Source: Methanobacteriota archaeon (GTDB lineage: Archaea; Thermoplasmatota; Poseidoniia; Poseidoniales; Poseidoniaceae). Taken from it: a stretch of 23,760 nt of DNA. This document shows positions 1-5,885 of this stretch, piece after piece; positions within the stretch are counted from its first letter, which is position 1, and each line of letters starts with the position of its first letter. A model generated the notes under the pieces. The model worked only from the letters and a program-made list of their open reading frames with translations. It was not told where the DNA came from and ran no database searches. The DNA is taken from the NCBI GenBank assembly GCA_009936765.1, contig JAACDL010000153.1:1-23760 (forward strand), in the 5' to 3' direction. Both the position numbers and the translations under genes were made by a program.

Positions 1-1
1 A

Positions 2-442
2 GTAGTGGCATGTCCTCATCATAGTAAGTTATTGAATCAAGACAACTTCGAGCGCGAAGATGTTTTGGGAATCATGGAAGATGTCCATTTTTCATTATGG
101 GAAAAGCATTCAACATCCTGGTTATTGATGTGCGTGTCATCAACCTTAGGCCGTTCAGCACTTTCTCTACTGGACTTACCTTGGGCTGCAATATTGTTCA
201 AGCAAGATTTGAAAGCGGAAGATTTGGTTCTTGTTCACCACATGCCCGAAGGTATTGGGACAGATTCGTTAGAGGATGTAGTCGAGGCTCTAAATGCGGC
301 AGAAGAAGGAAGACCTCCAGTTTCGGGAAAAAGCCACCCATTAGCAGGTTGGCTATTCCAAAAACAGATGCCTGAGCCGCCATTGACTACTGATTTCAAT
401 CAAGAAATACATCTTGCTCTACACCGACGGTTTCAACAATGA
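2..442 (+). CDS. 3' end of an unrecognised protein gene (5' truncated)
   Basis: The reading frame is open from the first complete codon of the window to a TGA at 440-442, giving about 146 visible residues with no stop, so this is most likely the C-terminal part of a longer protein; the in-frame GTG near base 5 is probably not the real start. The visible part is soluble in character: a helix-rich stretch (a segment around NFEREDVLGIMEDVHFSLW), a short hydrophobic patch (SLLDLPWAAILF), then an acidic stretch and a Pro-rich C-terminus. I see no signal peptide, transmembrane segment or catalytic motif that names a family. It is transcribed toward the structured-RNA candidate that follows directly. 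The function is unknown. That it is coding rests on open-frame length and ordinary composition only. Confidence 0.55.
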   Translation, partial: VVACPHHSKLLNQDNFEREDVLGIMEDVHFSLWEKHSTSWLLMCVSSTLGRSALSLLDLPWAAILFKQDLKAEDLVLVHHMPEGIGTDSLEDVVEALNAAEEGRPPVSGKSHPLAGWLFQKQMPEPPLTTDFNQEIHLALHRRFQQ

Positions 443-735
443 TGGGCTTTGAGAGTCAATTGGCCGCACATGCAACATCGCACGGAGAGCGTCCGCTCAG
501 TGAACTGCGATACCAATGATAGCGGCCACGTGCCATCGACGAAGACCAGGGTGACTCCTCGGAGAATGACCTCTGATGCAAACCGATGGACAATGTGGTC
601 GGTAATGGGTCCTCGCTGGACGAGAGTATGAGAGTGAGACAACCAACCGGCTGCACAGATAAGCCCTGACCCTGGGTCAAGCTCCCGAGGAGACTGTGAC
701 AGGGGCTGTTACGGGTCGGGGCACAGCTTTCTTTG
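440..735 (+). ncRNA. Candidate structured non-coding RNA, family not identified
   Basis: This gap is clearly more GC-rich than the flanking genes and holds no convincing ORF. It is packed with nested complementary arms on the plus strand: 461-467 with 522-528 (7 bp) enclosing 477-482 with 506-511 (6 bp) and 483-486 with 492-495; 533-538 with 584-589 (6 bp); 612-615 with 621-624; 650-653 with 724-727 enclosing 663-672 with 713-722 (10 bp, one G-U), which encloses 676-679 with 697-700 and 682-685 with 689-692. A competing long-range pairing joins 444-449 to 661-666. Purine-rich unpaired segments (GAGAGU, AUGAGAGUGAGA) suggest the plus strand is the RNA. A weak AT-rich element sits at 404-410 and a T-rich stretch at 728-734, consistent with transcript ends near 435-440 and 735. 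I do not find the conserved SRP RNA helix 8 loop or the RNase P GGAAAGUCC/ACAGAA signatures, so no family is assigned. A highly diverged RNase P RNA remains possible. Confidence 0.5.
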
Positions 736-772
736 CGATTCATTGAATAGCCATCCAAATACAGTCGATAGT

Positions 773-1762
773 ATGGCGAAGTTGGAACGCTGCTTAGTAG
801 GCGGCACCTTCGATAGGTTTCACGACGGCCACAAGGAATTACTTCTTACTGCACTTGATGTTGCTGAATTAGTTGAAGTTTGGATCACAAATGATACGAT
901 GTCTGCTGCCAAATCACCATTCTTACAATCCTTTGAAGACCGTAGAGAAGCAATACTTTCTTGGGCAGATGAGCGAATTACAACTCACGAATTAGAAGAT
1001 AACTTGGGCCCTGCTCCCATAAGGAAAGACTGTGATGGTATCATCTGTACTCCTGAAACACTGAGTAATTGTCAATCAATAAACGAAATTAGGTTGAACA
1101 ACGGCCTACTCCCGCTTGAAATCATTGAGGTATCTCATACACTAGATGAGGCTGGTGGAATAATTTCCAGTACTAGAATCAGGGCAGGCCTCATTGATAA
1201 AAATGGTAAGCAATGGTTGAAAGAGTCGGATAGAAGTAAGACCTATCTATTCCACAGAGGTTTAGATTCGGAATTAAAAGAACCTGCAGGGGAACTATTC
1301 CTCGGACCGGAGCAATCACCAGAGGTTGCGATGTCTGCTGCAATGGAGAATATTGCTCCAGGCGGAATTATAGCAGTAGGAGATGTAAGTGTAGAGACTC
1401 TTCTTGAGATGGGCGTGACTCCAGACATTGGTTTAGTTGATGGAATGACTAAGAGGAGTGAACTAATTGAAAAAGTCGATTTATCTTCATTTGATATTCT
1501 GCTAAAGGCTGATAATCCGGCAGGTGCAATCACGCCATCACTTATCGATTCCATAAACGCTGCTTTGCACAACGACCAAACCACTTGTATCGAGGTTGAT
1601 GGTGAAGAAGATCTTGCCCCCATCATTGTACACTTGCTAGCTCCATTAGGAACCAACGTAATTTACGGTCAGCCAGGTAAAGGAGTCGTTCTCAGAATCA
1701 CAAGTCTCGCGGCCAAGGAACAATGTAGAGGATTGTTGTCCAGATTCGAGGTGAAAGAATGA
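773..1762 (+). CDS. Fused phosphopantetheine adenylyltransferase / GTP-dependent dephospho-CoA kinase
   Basis: The predicted protein (329 aa) joins the last two enzymes of coenzyme A synthesis. Residues 1 to about 155 are an archaeal/eukaryotic-type phosphopantetheine adenylyltransferase: a nucleotidyltransferase GGTFDRFHDGH motif at 10-20 with the HxGH signature at 17-20, and an ISSTRIR motif at 131-137. Residues from about 163 to the end match the archaeal GTP-dependent dephospho-CoA kinase family (DUF359): GDVS at 203-206, LVDGMTKR around 221-228, VDGEEDLA from 275 and YGQPGKGVV near 301-309. The start is ATG 773, which places the first beta strand directly before GGTFD; an in-frame TTG at 743 would add ten unremarkable residues. 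The stop codon overlaps the next start (ATGA), so it is translationally coupled to the glycosyltransferase. In most archaea these are two genes, so the fusion resembles the eukaryotic CoA synthase layout but with an unrelated kinase domain. Both assignments are strong; the order of domains is seen directly. Confidence 0.9.
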   Translation: MAKLERCLVGGTFDRFHDGHKELLLTALDVAELVEVWITNDTMSAAKSPFLQSFEDRREAILSWADERITTHELEDNLGPAPIRKDCDGIICTPETLSNCQSINEIRLNNGLLPLEIIEVSHTLDEAGGIISSTRIRAGLIDKNGKQWLKESDRSKTYLFHRGLDSELKEPAGELFLGPEQSPEVAMSAAMENIAPGGIIAVGDVSVETLLEMGVTPDIGLVDGMTKRSELIEKVDLSSFDILLKADNPAGAITPSLIDSINAALHNDQTTCIEVDGEEDLAPIIVHLLAPLGTNVIYGQPGKGVVLRITSLAAKEQCRGLLSRFEVKE

Positions 1763-2775
1763 CCCTTGTCTCAGTTGCTGTTTGTGTTAGAGATGGTATT
1801 GATTGGATTGATGGTTGCATTGATTCACTAGTCAATCAAAGCCACAGCCCTATTGAGATAATTTTAGTTGATGACGGTTCCAGTGATGGAAGTCAAGACA
1901 AGGTCAAAGAATGGGCTGGGCATGAATTAGTAACGGTCATCAATCAGGGTGCTATTGGATTATCGGCAGGTAGAATGGCTGCATTAGACGCCGCAAATGG
2001 TGATTGGTTTGCAATCACTGATATTGATGTTAGACCAGAAAAGGATTGGATAGAAAGAATGCTTGAAGTCTCAAGGTCCAGAGATGGGGAAGAGGTAGTC
2101 GCAGTAACAGGACGGACTGTATTTGGGCAAGCAGAAGATGTGATCTCACGAATTAGGTCGGTAGAGATTGAATCGAAATATCGTTCTCGCCCACGTAGTA
2201 CGAAATTAGCAAACGGTCCTTGTTCGATGTTTATGACAGAGAAATTACGCTCAGTAGGTGGGTTCGACCCTTCTTGGTACCATGCTGAAGACATGGAAGT
2301 TTCACTGAAGTTAGTTCAGAATGGTGGAACTATTGTATACACTCCCAATGCTGTAGTAAATCATATTCCTGAAACAGGTCTTGGCAGGTTTTTGCATAAG
2401 CGAAGAAGAGATGCTAGGGCGCACGTCAGAATTCATCGCCGATACAAAGGCGTCAAGCACGACTTTATCGGCTCTTCTTGGATTGTTTTGTGGATGGTTC
2501 CTTTACTAGTAATGGGGGCATTTGGTATCTCGTTATACGTCGGGAATTTACTTTCTTACAATGAGATTAATGCTAATTCAGCTTACTATGCATTATCTAG
2601 AGAAGTGCTATTGCTTTCCCTTCTTCCATTATTTTGGGCATCTTCATTCATTAGAAGTCACTTACCAAAGAACGGAATTAAACCATTTTTCGTATTAATT
2701 TCATGGTCGTTGACACTATGGATTGGAATTATACAGGGTTACTTCGACGCCATACTGCGTCGAAATGGACACTGA
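1759..2775 (+). CDS. Family 2 glycosyltransferase, membrane anchored
   Basis: A 338-aa GT-A fold glycosyltransferase. The N-terminus (VSVAVCVRDG) and the nucleotide-sugar motif VDDGSSDGS near residue 37 are typical of GT2. The DxD-type motif ITDIDVRP lies near residues 86-93, and the acceptor-side acidic motif HAEDMEVSLK near 175-183 replaces the classical ED/QxxRW region. After about residue 230 three hydrophobic segments follow (roughly 240-265, 273-297 and 303-328), so the catalytic domain is expected on the cytoplasmic face of the membrane, acting on a lipid-linked or membrane-associated acceptor. The ATG sits in an ATGA overlap with the CoA-synthesis fusion gene; no functional link between the two is obvious. 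Sugar donor and acceptor cannot be read from the sequence. Likely roles are glycolipid or surface-glycan synthesis. Confidence 0.85.
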   Translation: MTLVSVAVCVRDGIDWIDGCIDSLVNQSHSPIEIILVDDGSSDGSQDKVKEWAGHELVTVINQGAIGLSAGRMAALDAANGDWFAITDIDVRPEKDWIERMLEVSRSRDGEEVVAVTGRTVFGQAEDVISRIRSVEIESKYRSRPRSTKLANGPCSMFMTEKLRSVGGFDPSWYHAEDMEVSLKLVQNGGTIVYTPNAVVNHIPETGLGRFLHKRRRDARAHVRIHRRYKGVKHDFIGSSWIVLWMVPLLVMGAFGISLYVGNLLSYNEINANSAYYALSREVLLLSLLPLFWASSFIRSHLPKNGIKPFFVLISWSLTLWIGIIQGYFDAILRRNGH

Positions 2776-3327
2776 TCACTCTTCTTGCTCAACAGATGCG
2801 AGCATGCGTAGAGCTAATCCAACAGCCATCATTGCGATTGACCATGAATAGACACCAGGGTCAATCCATGCTGTGGAAGTGATTCCCCAGTAGAAGTAGA
2901 ATAGAACGCTTCCTAGCATTGACCAGGTTCCAATAATTAGAGACCATCCTCCATTACCTGCTTCAACTAGATCGTTGTACCAGTTGTTAGTCAACATTGA
3001 TACTGCCCATTCTCCAATTCCGTCATCTCCAGTTAGTGAGCGGATTCCTAGGGCAGCCATTCCTGCACAAAATGCGATGAATACTGCATCTCCTACAGCG
3101 AATGCAGCAGCAGTATCTTTGTCTCCGAATGCGTTGTTAGTATATTCGAAGGTTAGAACTCCCCCCCAAGATACGTGGTAGTTTGGATGAATATTGTTTG
3201 TAAGGTTCAGTGCTGCAAGGAACAATCCAAGGCCACCTAACCAGAGATACCATGTTGCCAAGGTTTTCGAGGGTTGTGTCAGAATCTCGAACATACCGTT
3301 CTTTTCATTCTCAACATCAGTGCTCAT
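2776..3327 (-). CDS. Four-helix integral membrane protein, unknown function
   Basis: A 183-aa protein with a short polar N-terminus and four predicted transmembrane helices near residues 22-43, 76-97, 128-147 and 158-178, rich in aromatic residues and small amino acids (WYLWLGGLGLF, FYFYWG). Between helices 1 and 2 lies an aromatic loop (HPNYHVSWGG). I do not recognise the family, and no enzyme or transporter signature is visible. ATG at 3327 is preferred over an upstream in-frame ATG at 3366 because a TATA-like CTCTTAAACG lies about 27 bp upstream of it, as expected for leaderless archaeal transcripts. The stop abuts the end of the convergent glycosyltransferase gene. The orc1/cdc6 gene ends 24 bp upstream of the longer start, but the separate promoter-like element suggests independent expression. 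Confidence 0.75.
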   Translation of the reverse strand: MSTDVENEKNGMFEILTQPSKTLATWYLWLGGLGLFLAALNLTNNIHPNYHVSWGGVLTFEYTNNAFGDKDTAAAFAVGDAVFIAFCAGMAALGIRSLTGDDGIGEWAVSMLTNNWYNDLVEAGNGGWSLIIGTWSMLGSVLFYFYWGITSTAWIDPGVYSWSIAMMAVGLALRMLASVEQEE

Positions 3328-3349
3328 GCGCCGTTCGACCTTGGACGCG

Positions 3350-3357
3350 TTTAAGAG
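3350..3357 (-). promoter_or_regulatory. TATA-like box for the four-helix membrane protein gene
   Basis: On the minus strand the sequence reads CTCTTAAACG, centred about 27 bp upstream of the ATG at 3327. That is the spacing expected for an archaeal BoxA driving a leaderless mRNA. The match is to a general A/T-rich TATA pattern only. Confidence 0.35.
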
Positions 3358-3390
3358 TCTTGGCATAGCCTTGAACTGGCTGTGAACGAA

Positions 3391-4632
3391 TCAAAGTAGA
3401 CTTTGATGGCGGTACTTTGCTGAGAAAACCTCTGTAAGAGTAGGTTCTGCTTTTGCCATTACATCACACGGGTCGATGTTAGTTGGAATGCATGAATTGA
3501 TTTCCTTACTTCTTCCGTACCTGCCCCTAGAGATTGTTTTTGCAGTGACCAAACCCAGCATGTCAAGATTGGAAATAATTCCTGAAATTCTTCTTGCAGT
3601 TAGGAACTGCTGCCCGATATGGGTGCATGCCTGTTTGTAGATGTGGTAAACCTCCCCAGTCTGGATATTTCTCAAGCCATTCTTTTCGTTGATCAATACT
3701 GAGGCCAGAACCAACTTTTGTTGAGTAGGCAGAGTTCTAATCACTGGAGTTACTTGGTCAGATTCTATTTGTGCTTGTGCTATTCGAACATGATTCTGCT
3801 CAACAACGTCAACACCTTCTTGCTCCGCCTTTTCAGTAGATACGCGCAATAGGTCGAGCGCACAACGTGCGTCACCGTGTTCTTGAGCTGCCAGAGCTGC
3901 ACACAATTCAATCACTCCAGCCCCAATCGCTTCACTATTAATTCCAAGTTTAGCACGTGAGCGTAGAATGTCCTGTAACTGTTCTGCATTGTAAGGGTTG
4001 AACACAATGTCCTGCTGGCCGAGTCTACTACGGACTCTTGGGTCAAGGAAATCGGTGAACTTTAGATCATTGGAAATCCCAATTACACAAGCCCTTGCAT
4101 TTTCTAACTCTGCATTTAGGTTAGTTAAGTTGTACAAAAGATCGTCACCAGCCTTCTTTACTAGATGGTCTATTTCATCCAATACTAGCACATATACGCC
4201 TCCGCGCATGTTCATCCGCTTTACCAATTCAGAGAACACTCTGTCAGTTGGCCAGCCGGTGAATGGAATCTCGTCCTTCTCATGATCTTCGAGTAATGCA
4301 TTACCCAGGTGAGATAATACTCTGTATTGAGTATCTATCTGGCGGCAATTGACCATTACCGGGTGGACAAATCTTCCAATAGATTCGCCCTTACGTTGAA
4401 GTTGGTCGCAAACATACCTAGTCACCGCAGTTTTTCCAGCGCCAGTTACACCATACAGTATCATGTTTGAAGGAATGTGCCCTTTGAGAGCCTCCACTAG
4501 ATTGAATGAAAGTTGGTCTCTTTCTTCATTACGGTGAGGTAGAGATTCCGGTTGGTAAGTGTGGCGCAGTACTTCTTTCTGAACAAATAGAGTCTTCTGG
4601 TTGAGAATTCCATCGAAAATATTTCTCGTCAA
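3391..4632 (-). CDS. cdc6: Orc1/Cdc6 replication initiator
   Basis: A 413-aa AAA+ initiator of archaeal DNA replication that binds origin DNA and helps load the MCM helicase. Walker A is GVTGAGKT at 61-68, Walker B LVLDEIDH at about 148-155, and sensor 1 is in GISND at 185-189. The DPRVRSRL arginine region follows at 198-205 and a sensor 2-like GDARCALDLL at 253-262. The C-terminal third (about 290-380) has the winged-helix layout of Orc1/Cdc6 proteins. Length is typical. The start is TTG at 4632: no in-frame ATG fits, and a strong Shine-Dalgarno GGAGGTG lies seven bases upstream. The 415-bp non-coding stretch upstream is a natural place for an origin, since archaeal origins commonly lie beside orc1/cdc6. 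The symbol refers to the family; which paralogue this is cannot be told from the window. Confidence 0.95.
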   Translation of the reverse strand: MTRNIFDGILNQKTLFVQKEVLRHTYQPESLPHRNEERDQLSFNLVEALKGHIPSNMILYGVTGAGKTAVTRYVCDQLQRKGESIGRFVHPVMVNCRQIDTQYRVLSHLGNALLEDHEKDEIPFTGWPTDRVFSELVKRMNMRGGVYVLVLDEIDHLVKKAGDDLLYNLTNLNAELENARACVIGISNDLKFTDFLDPRVRSRLGQQDIVFNPYNAEQLQDILRSRAKLGINSEAIGAGVIELCAALAAQEHGDARCALDLLRVSTEKAEQEGVDVVEQNHVRIAQAQIESDQVTPVIRTLPTQQKLVLASVLINEKNGLRNIQTGEVYHIYKQACTHIGQQFLTARRISGIISNLDMLGLVTAKTISRGRYGRSKEINSCIPTNIDPCDVMAKAEPTLTEVFSAKYRHQSLL

Positions 4633-4639
4633 AAAATAA

Positions 4640-4648
4640 CACCTCCTC
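4640..4648 (-). promoter_or_regulatory. Strong Shine-Dalgarno site fixing the TTG start of cdc6
   Basis: The minus strand reads GAGGAGGTG followed by seven bases and then TTG at 4632-4630. This near-perfect anti-16S complement is notable because several other genes here look leaderless, and it supports the non-ATG start. Confidence 0.7.
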
Positions 4649-4714
4649 TATTTTGTTATGCTGGTTGAATGCCCGGCCCACATCATGCGTGATGCCTACG
4701 GGGAGTCCGAGTCC

Positions 4715-4724
4715 GCCATATAAG
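4715..4724 (-). promoter_or_regulatory. TATA-like box, possible cdc6 promoter
   Basis: Minus-strand ACTTATATGG lies about 85-90 bp upstream of the cdc6 TTG. A transcript starting about 25 bp downstream would carry a leader of some 60 nt containing the Shine-Dalgarno sequence. Assigned by pattern and position only. Confidence 0.3.
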
Positions 4725-4786
4725 TCTAGTCCCAACCCACCCCAGTATAGTGAGGATTTGCTAACATAACTCAAACCAATTGGGGG

Positions 4787-4830
4787 TATAAAAAGGGTGC
4801 AACCTTTTCGGCTATTATGATATAAAAAGG
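4787..4830 (+). repeat. Two direct copies of TATAAAAAGG, 34 bp apart
   Basis: TATAAAAAGG occurs at 4787-4796 and again at 4821-4830. Each is an excellent TATA-box sequence on the plus strand, yet no plus-strand gene begins within several hundred bases. They may be promoters for a short origin-proximal RNA ending at the T8 run at 4873-4880, unwinding elements, or protein-binding repeats. The first is immediately followed by a small AAAGG/CCTTT inverted repeat. Confidence 0.45.
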
Positions 4831-5047
4831 CCCTACTGTAGAGTGTATTTTTATCTTGTCCGCCGGGGCTAGTTTTTTTTAATCAGCAGGCATTTTGAGA
4901 GAAAATATTAATTCATGCATTCGAATATAATAATACAAAAGTTCAGTGAACAATTTTTCCTGTCATCTGAGATCGTTCAGCCGATGCCTGTTTTTTAGGG
5001 CACACTAAAAAAATTGCACCATGTTGTTATTTTTTAGGTATTTTATT

Positions 5048-5812
5048 CTAACATATTGAGCCAACTGAATCAAGCTCAAATCGCATATTATCTTCACCGT
5101 GGATTACATTTTCAGGGAAAATGGGGACCTCTTTGGTAAGAATCTTATAATCTGAATCAATGTATGTATGTGTTATGACAAATTTAGTTTGAGGGAATTT
5201 ATTGGCTAATTCATTAATGTCGCTTGGCTTGTGATGGTGTTCAGTCTGAACATACTCAGGGACTCCCATTTCAACGACTACGAATTTACATTTCCCAATT
5301 CGGTTCCATAGTTCTTCACACGGCCCAGAGTCTCCTGAATGTATCATTGACCAACCCTGCTCATTAGTTAGCATCCAACCGTGAGGGTCCACTTCTGGGT
5401 CATGTAGAACCTCGAACCTCTCCATTTCCCACCCTTCAACTTCAGGAGTGTCTACCCAGTTAATACTCTCAATGATTTCTTCTAAGGAACCAGGGTATGC
5501 TAGATTACATAGGTGGGTTAGCCTATCTCTGACACCCTTAGAGCCGGCGACTGTAAGTGGCTTCAAACCCTCTCTGTCTGAAATATATTTTCTTTCCAGA
5601 AGTAGGAATGGGAATCCAAACACGTGGTCCCCATGAACATGTGTGATCAGAATGGTGTCGATATCGGCAGGGCTAATCCCTGCAATTCGCAAACTTGCTA
5701 AGGCGGTTGGCGGGCAATCAATGATGATGTGTTTGTCGATTACTAGGAATGAGTGAAGCCTTCCCGAAGGGAGGAATGCATTGCCACTGCCAAGCAAATC
5801 AACTACTACCAT
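5048..5812 (-). CDS. Metallo-beta-lactamase-fold hydrolase, RNase Z-like family
   Basis: A 254-aa metal-dependent hydrolase. Strand 1 with LLGSGNAF opens the protein. THVHGDH at about 57-63 is the zinc-binding HxHxDH motif, followed by histidines in HDPEVDPHGW (near 137-144), the aspartate of HSGDSG (near 159-162) and the late histidine in THTY (near 214-217). A HHH cluster occurs at 192-194. This set resembles RNase Z/ElaC-like and related one-domain MBL hydrolases, but the flexible arm and other RNase Z specifics are not evident, so the substrate is left open. The ATG at 5812 is preferred because it begins right at strand 1; an in-frame ATG at 5863 would add 17 residues and leave only 22 bp to the divergent reductase gene. 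Confidence 0.85.
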   Translation of the reverse strand: MVVVDLLGSGNAFLPSGRLHSFLVIDKHIIIDCPPTALASLRIAGISPADIDTILITHVHGDHVFGFPFLLLERKYISDREGLKPLTVAGSKGVRDRLTHLCNLAYPGSLEEIIESINWVDTPEVEGWEMERFEVLHDPEVDPHGWMLTNEQGWSMIHSGDSGPCEELWNRIGKCKFVVVEMGVPEYVQTEHHHKPSDINELANKFPQTKFVITHTYIDSDYKILTKEVPIFPENVIHGEDNMRFELDSVGSIC

Positions 5813-5885
5813 GTGCGATTGCAGGTACTTCAACTCTAAGACATCATCGCACCTAACATTCATCTATCCGGTTCAGGTGGGCGGC

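Larger units (their letters stand above)
4633..5047. other. AT-rich intergenic region, candidate replication origin
   Basis: This is 415 bp with no credible gene, directly upstream of cdc6. It contains long A and T runs (4873-4880, 4991-4996, 5007-5013, 5030-5035) suited to a DNA-unwinding element. There is a dyad GTTCAGTGAAC at 4941-4951 that loosely resembles the dyad core of archaeal origin recognition boxes, a CCAATTGGGGG element at 4776-4786, and an inverted pair GCAGGCAT/ATGCCTG at 4887-4894 and 4984-4990. Two direct copies of TATAAAAAGG lie at 4787-4796 and 4821-4830. A minus-strand TATA-like ACTTATATGG at 4715-4724 could be the cdc6 promoter, giving a leader that includes the Shine-Dalgarno site. 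None of the motifs is a textbook ORB, so the origin call rests mainly on position and base composition. Confidence 0.4.

Noticed and set aside
440..735. SRP RNA or RNase P RNA as a firm label for the structured stretch
   Set aside because: The SRP helix 8 GGAAG/AGCAGCC region and the RNase P GGAAAGUCC and ACAGAA signatures were not found on either strand, so only an unnamed RNA is reported.
449..758. Overlapping short ORFs on both strands within the structured stretch
   Set aside because: They have no recognisable motifs and atypical composition, and they coincide with complementary arms. They look like chance frames in a GC-rich RNA gene.
1243..1656. 137-aa minus-strand frame inside the CoA fusion gene
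   Set aside because: It is antisense to a strongly supported gene and has a Ser/Pro-rich composition typical of shadow frames.
4633..5047. tRNA gene in the origin gap
   Set aside because: No T-loop GTTCRA motif or cloverleaf with acceptor stem was found, and the base composition is too AT-rich.
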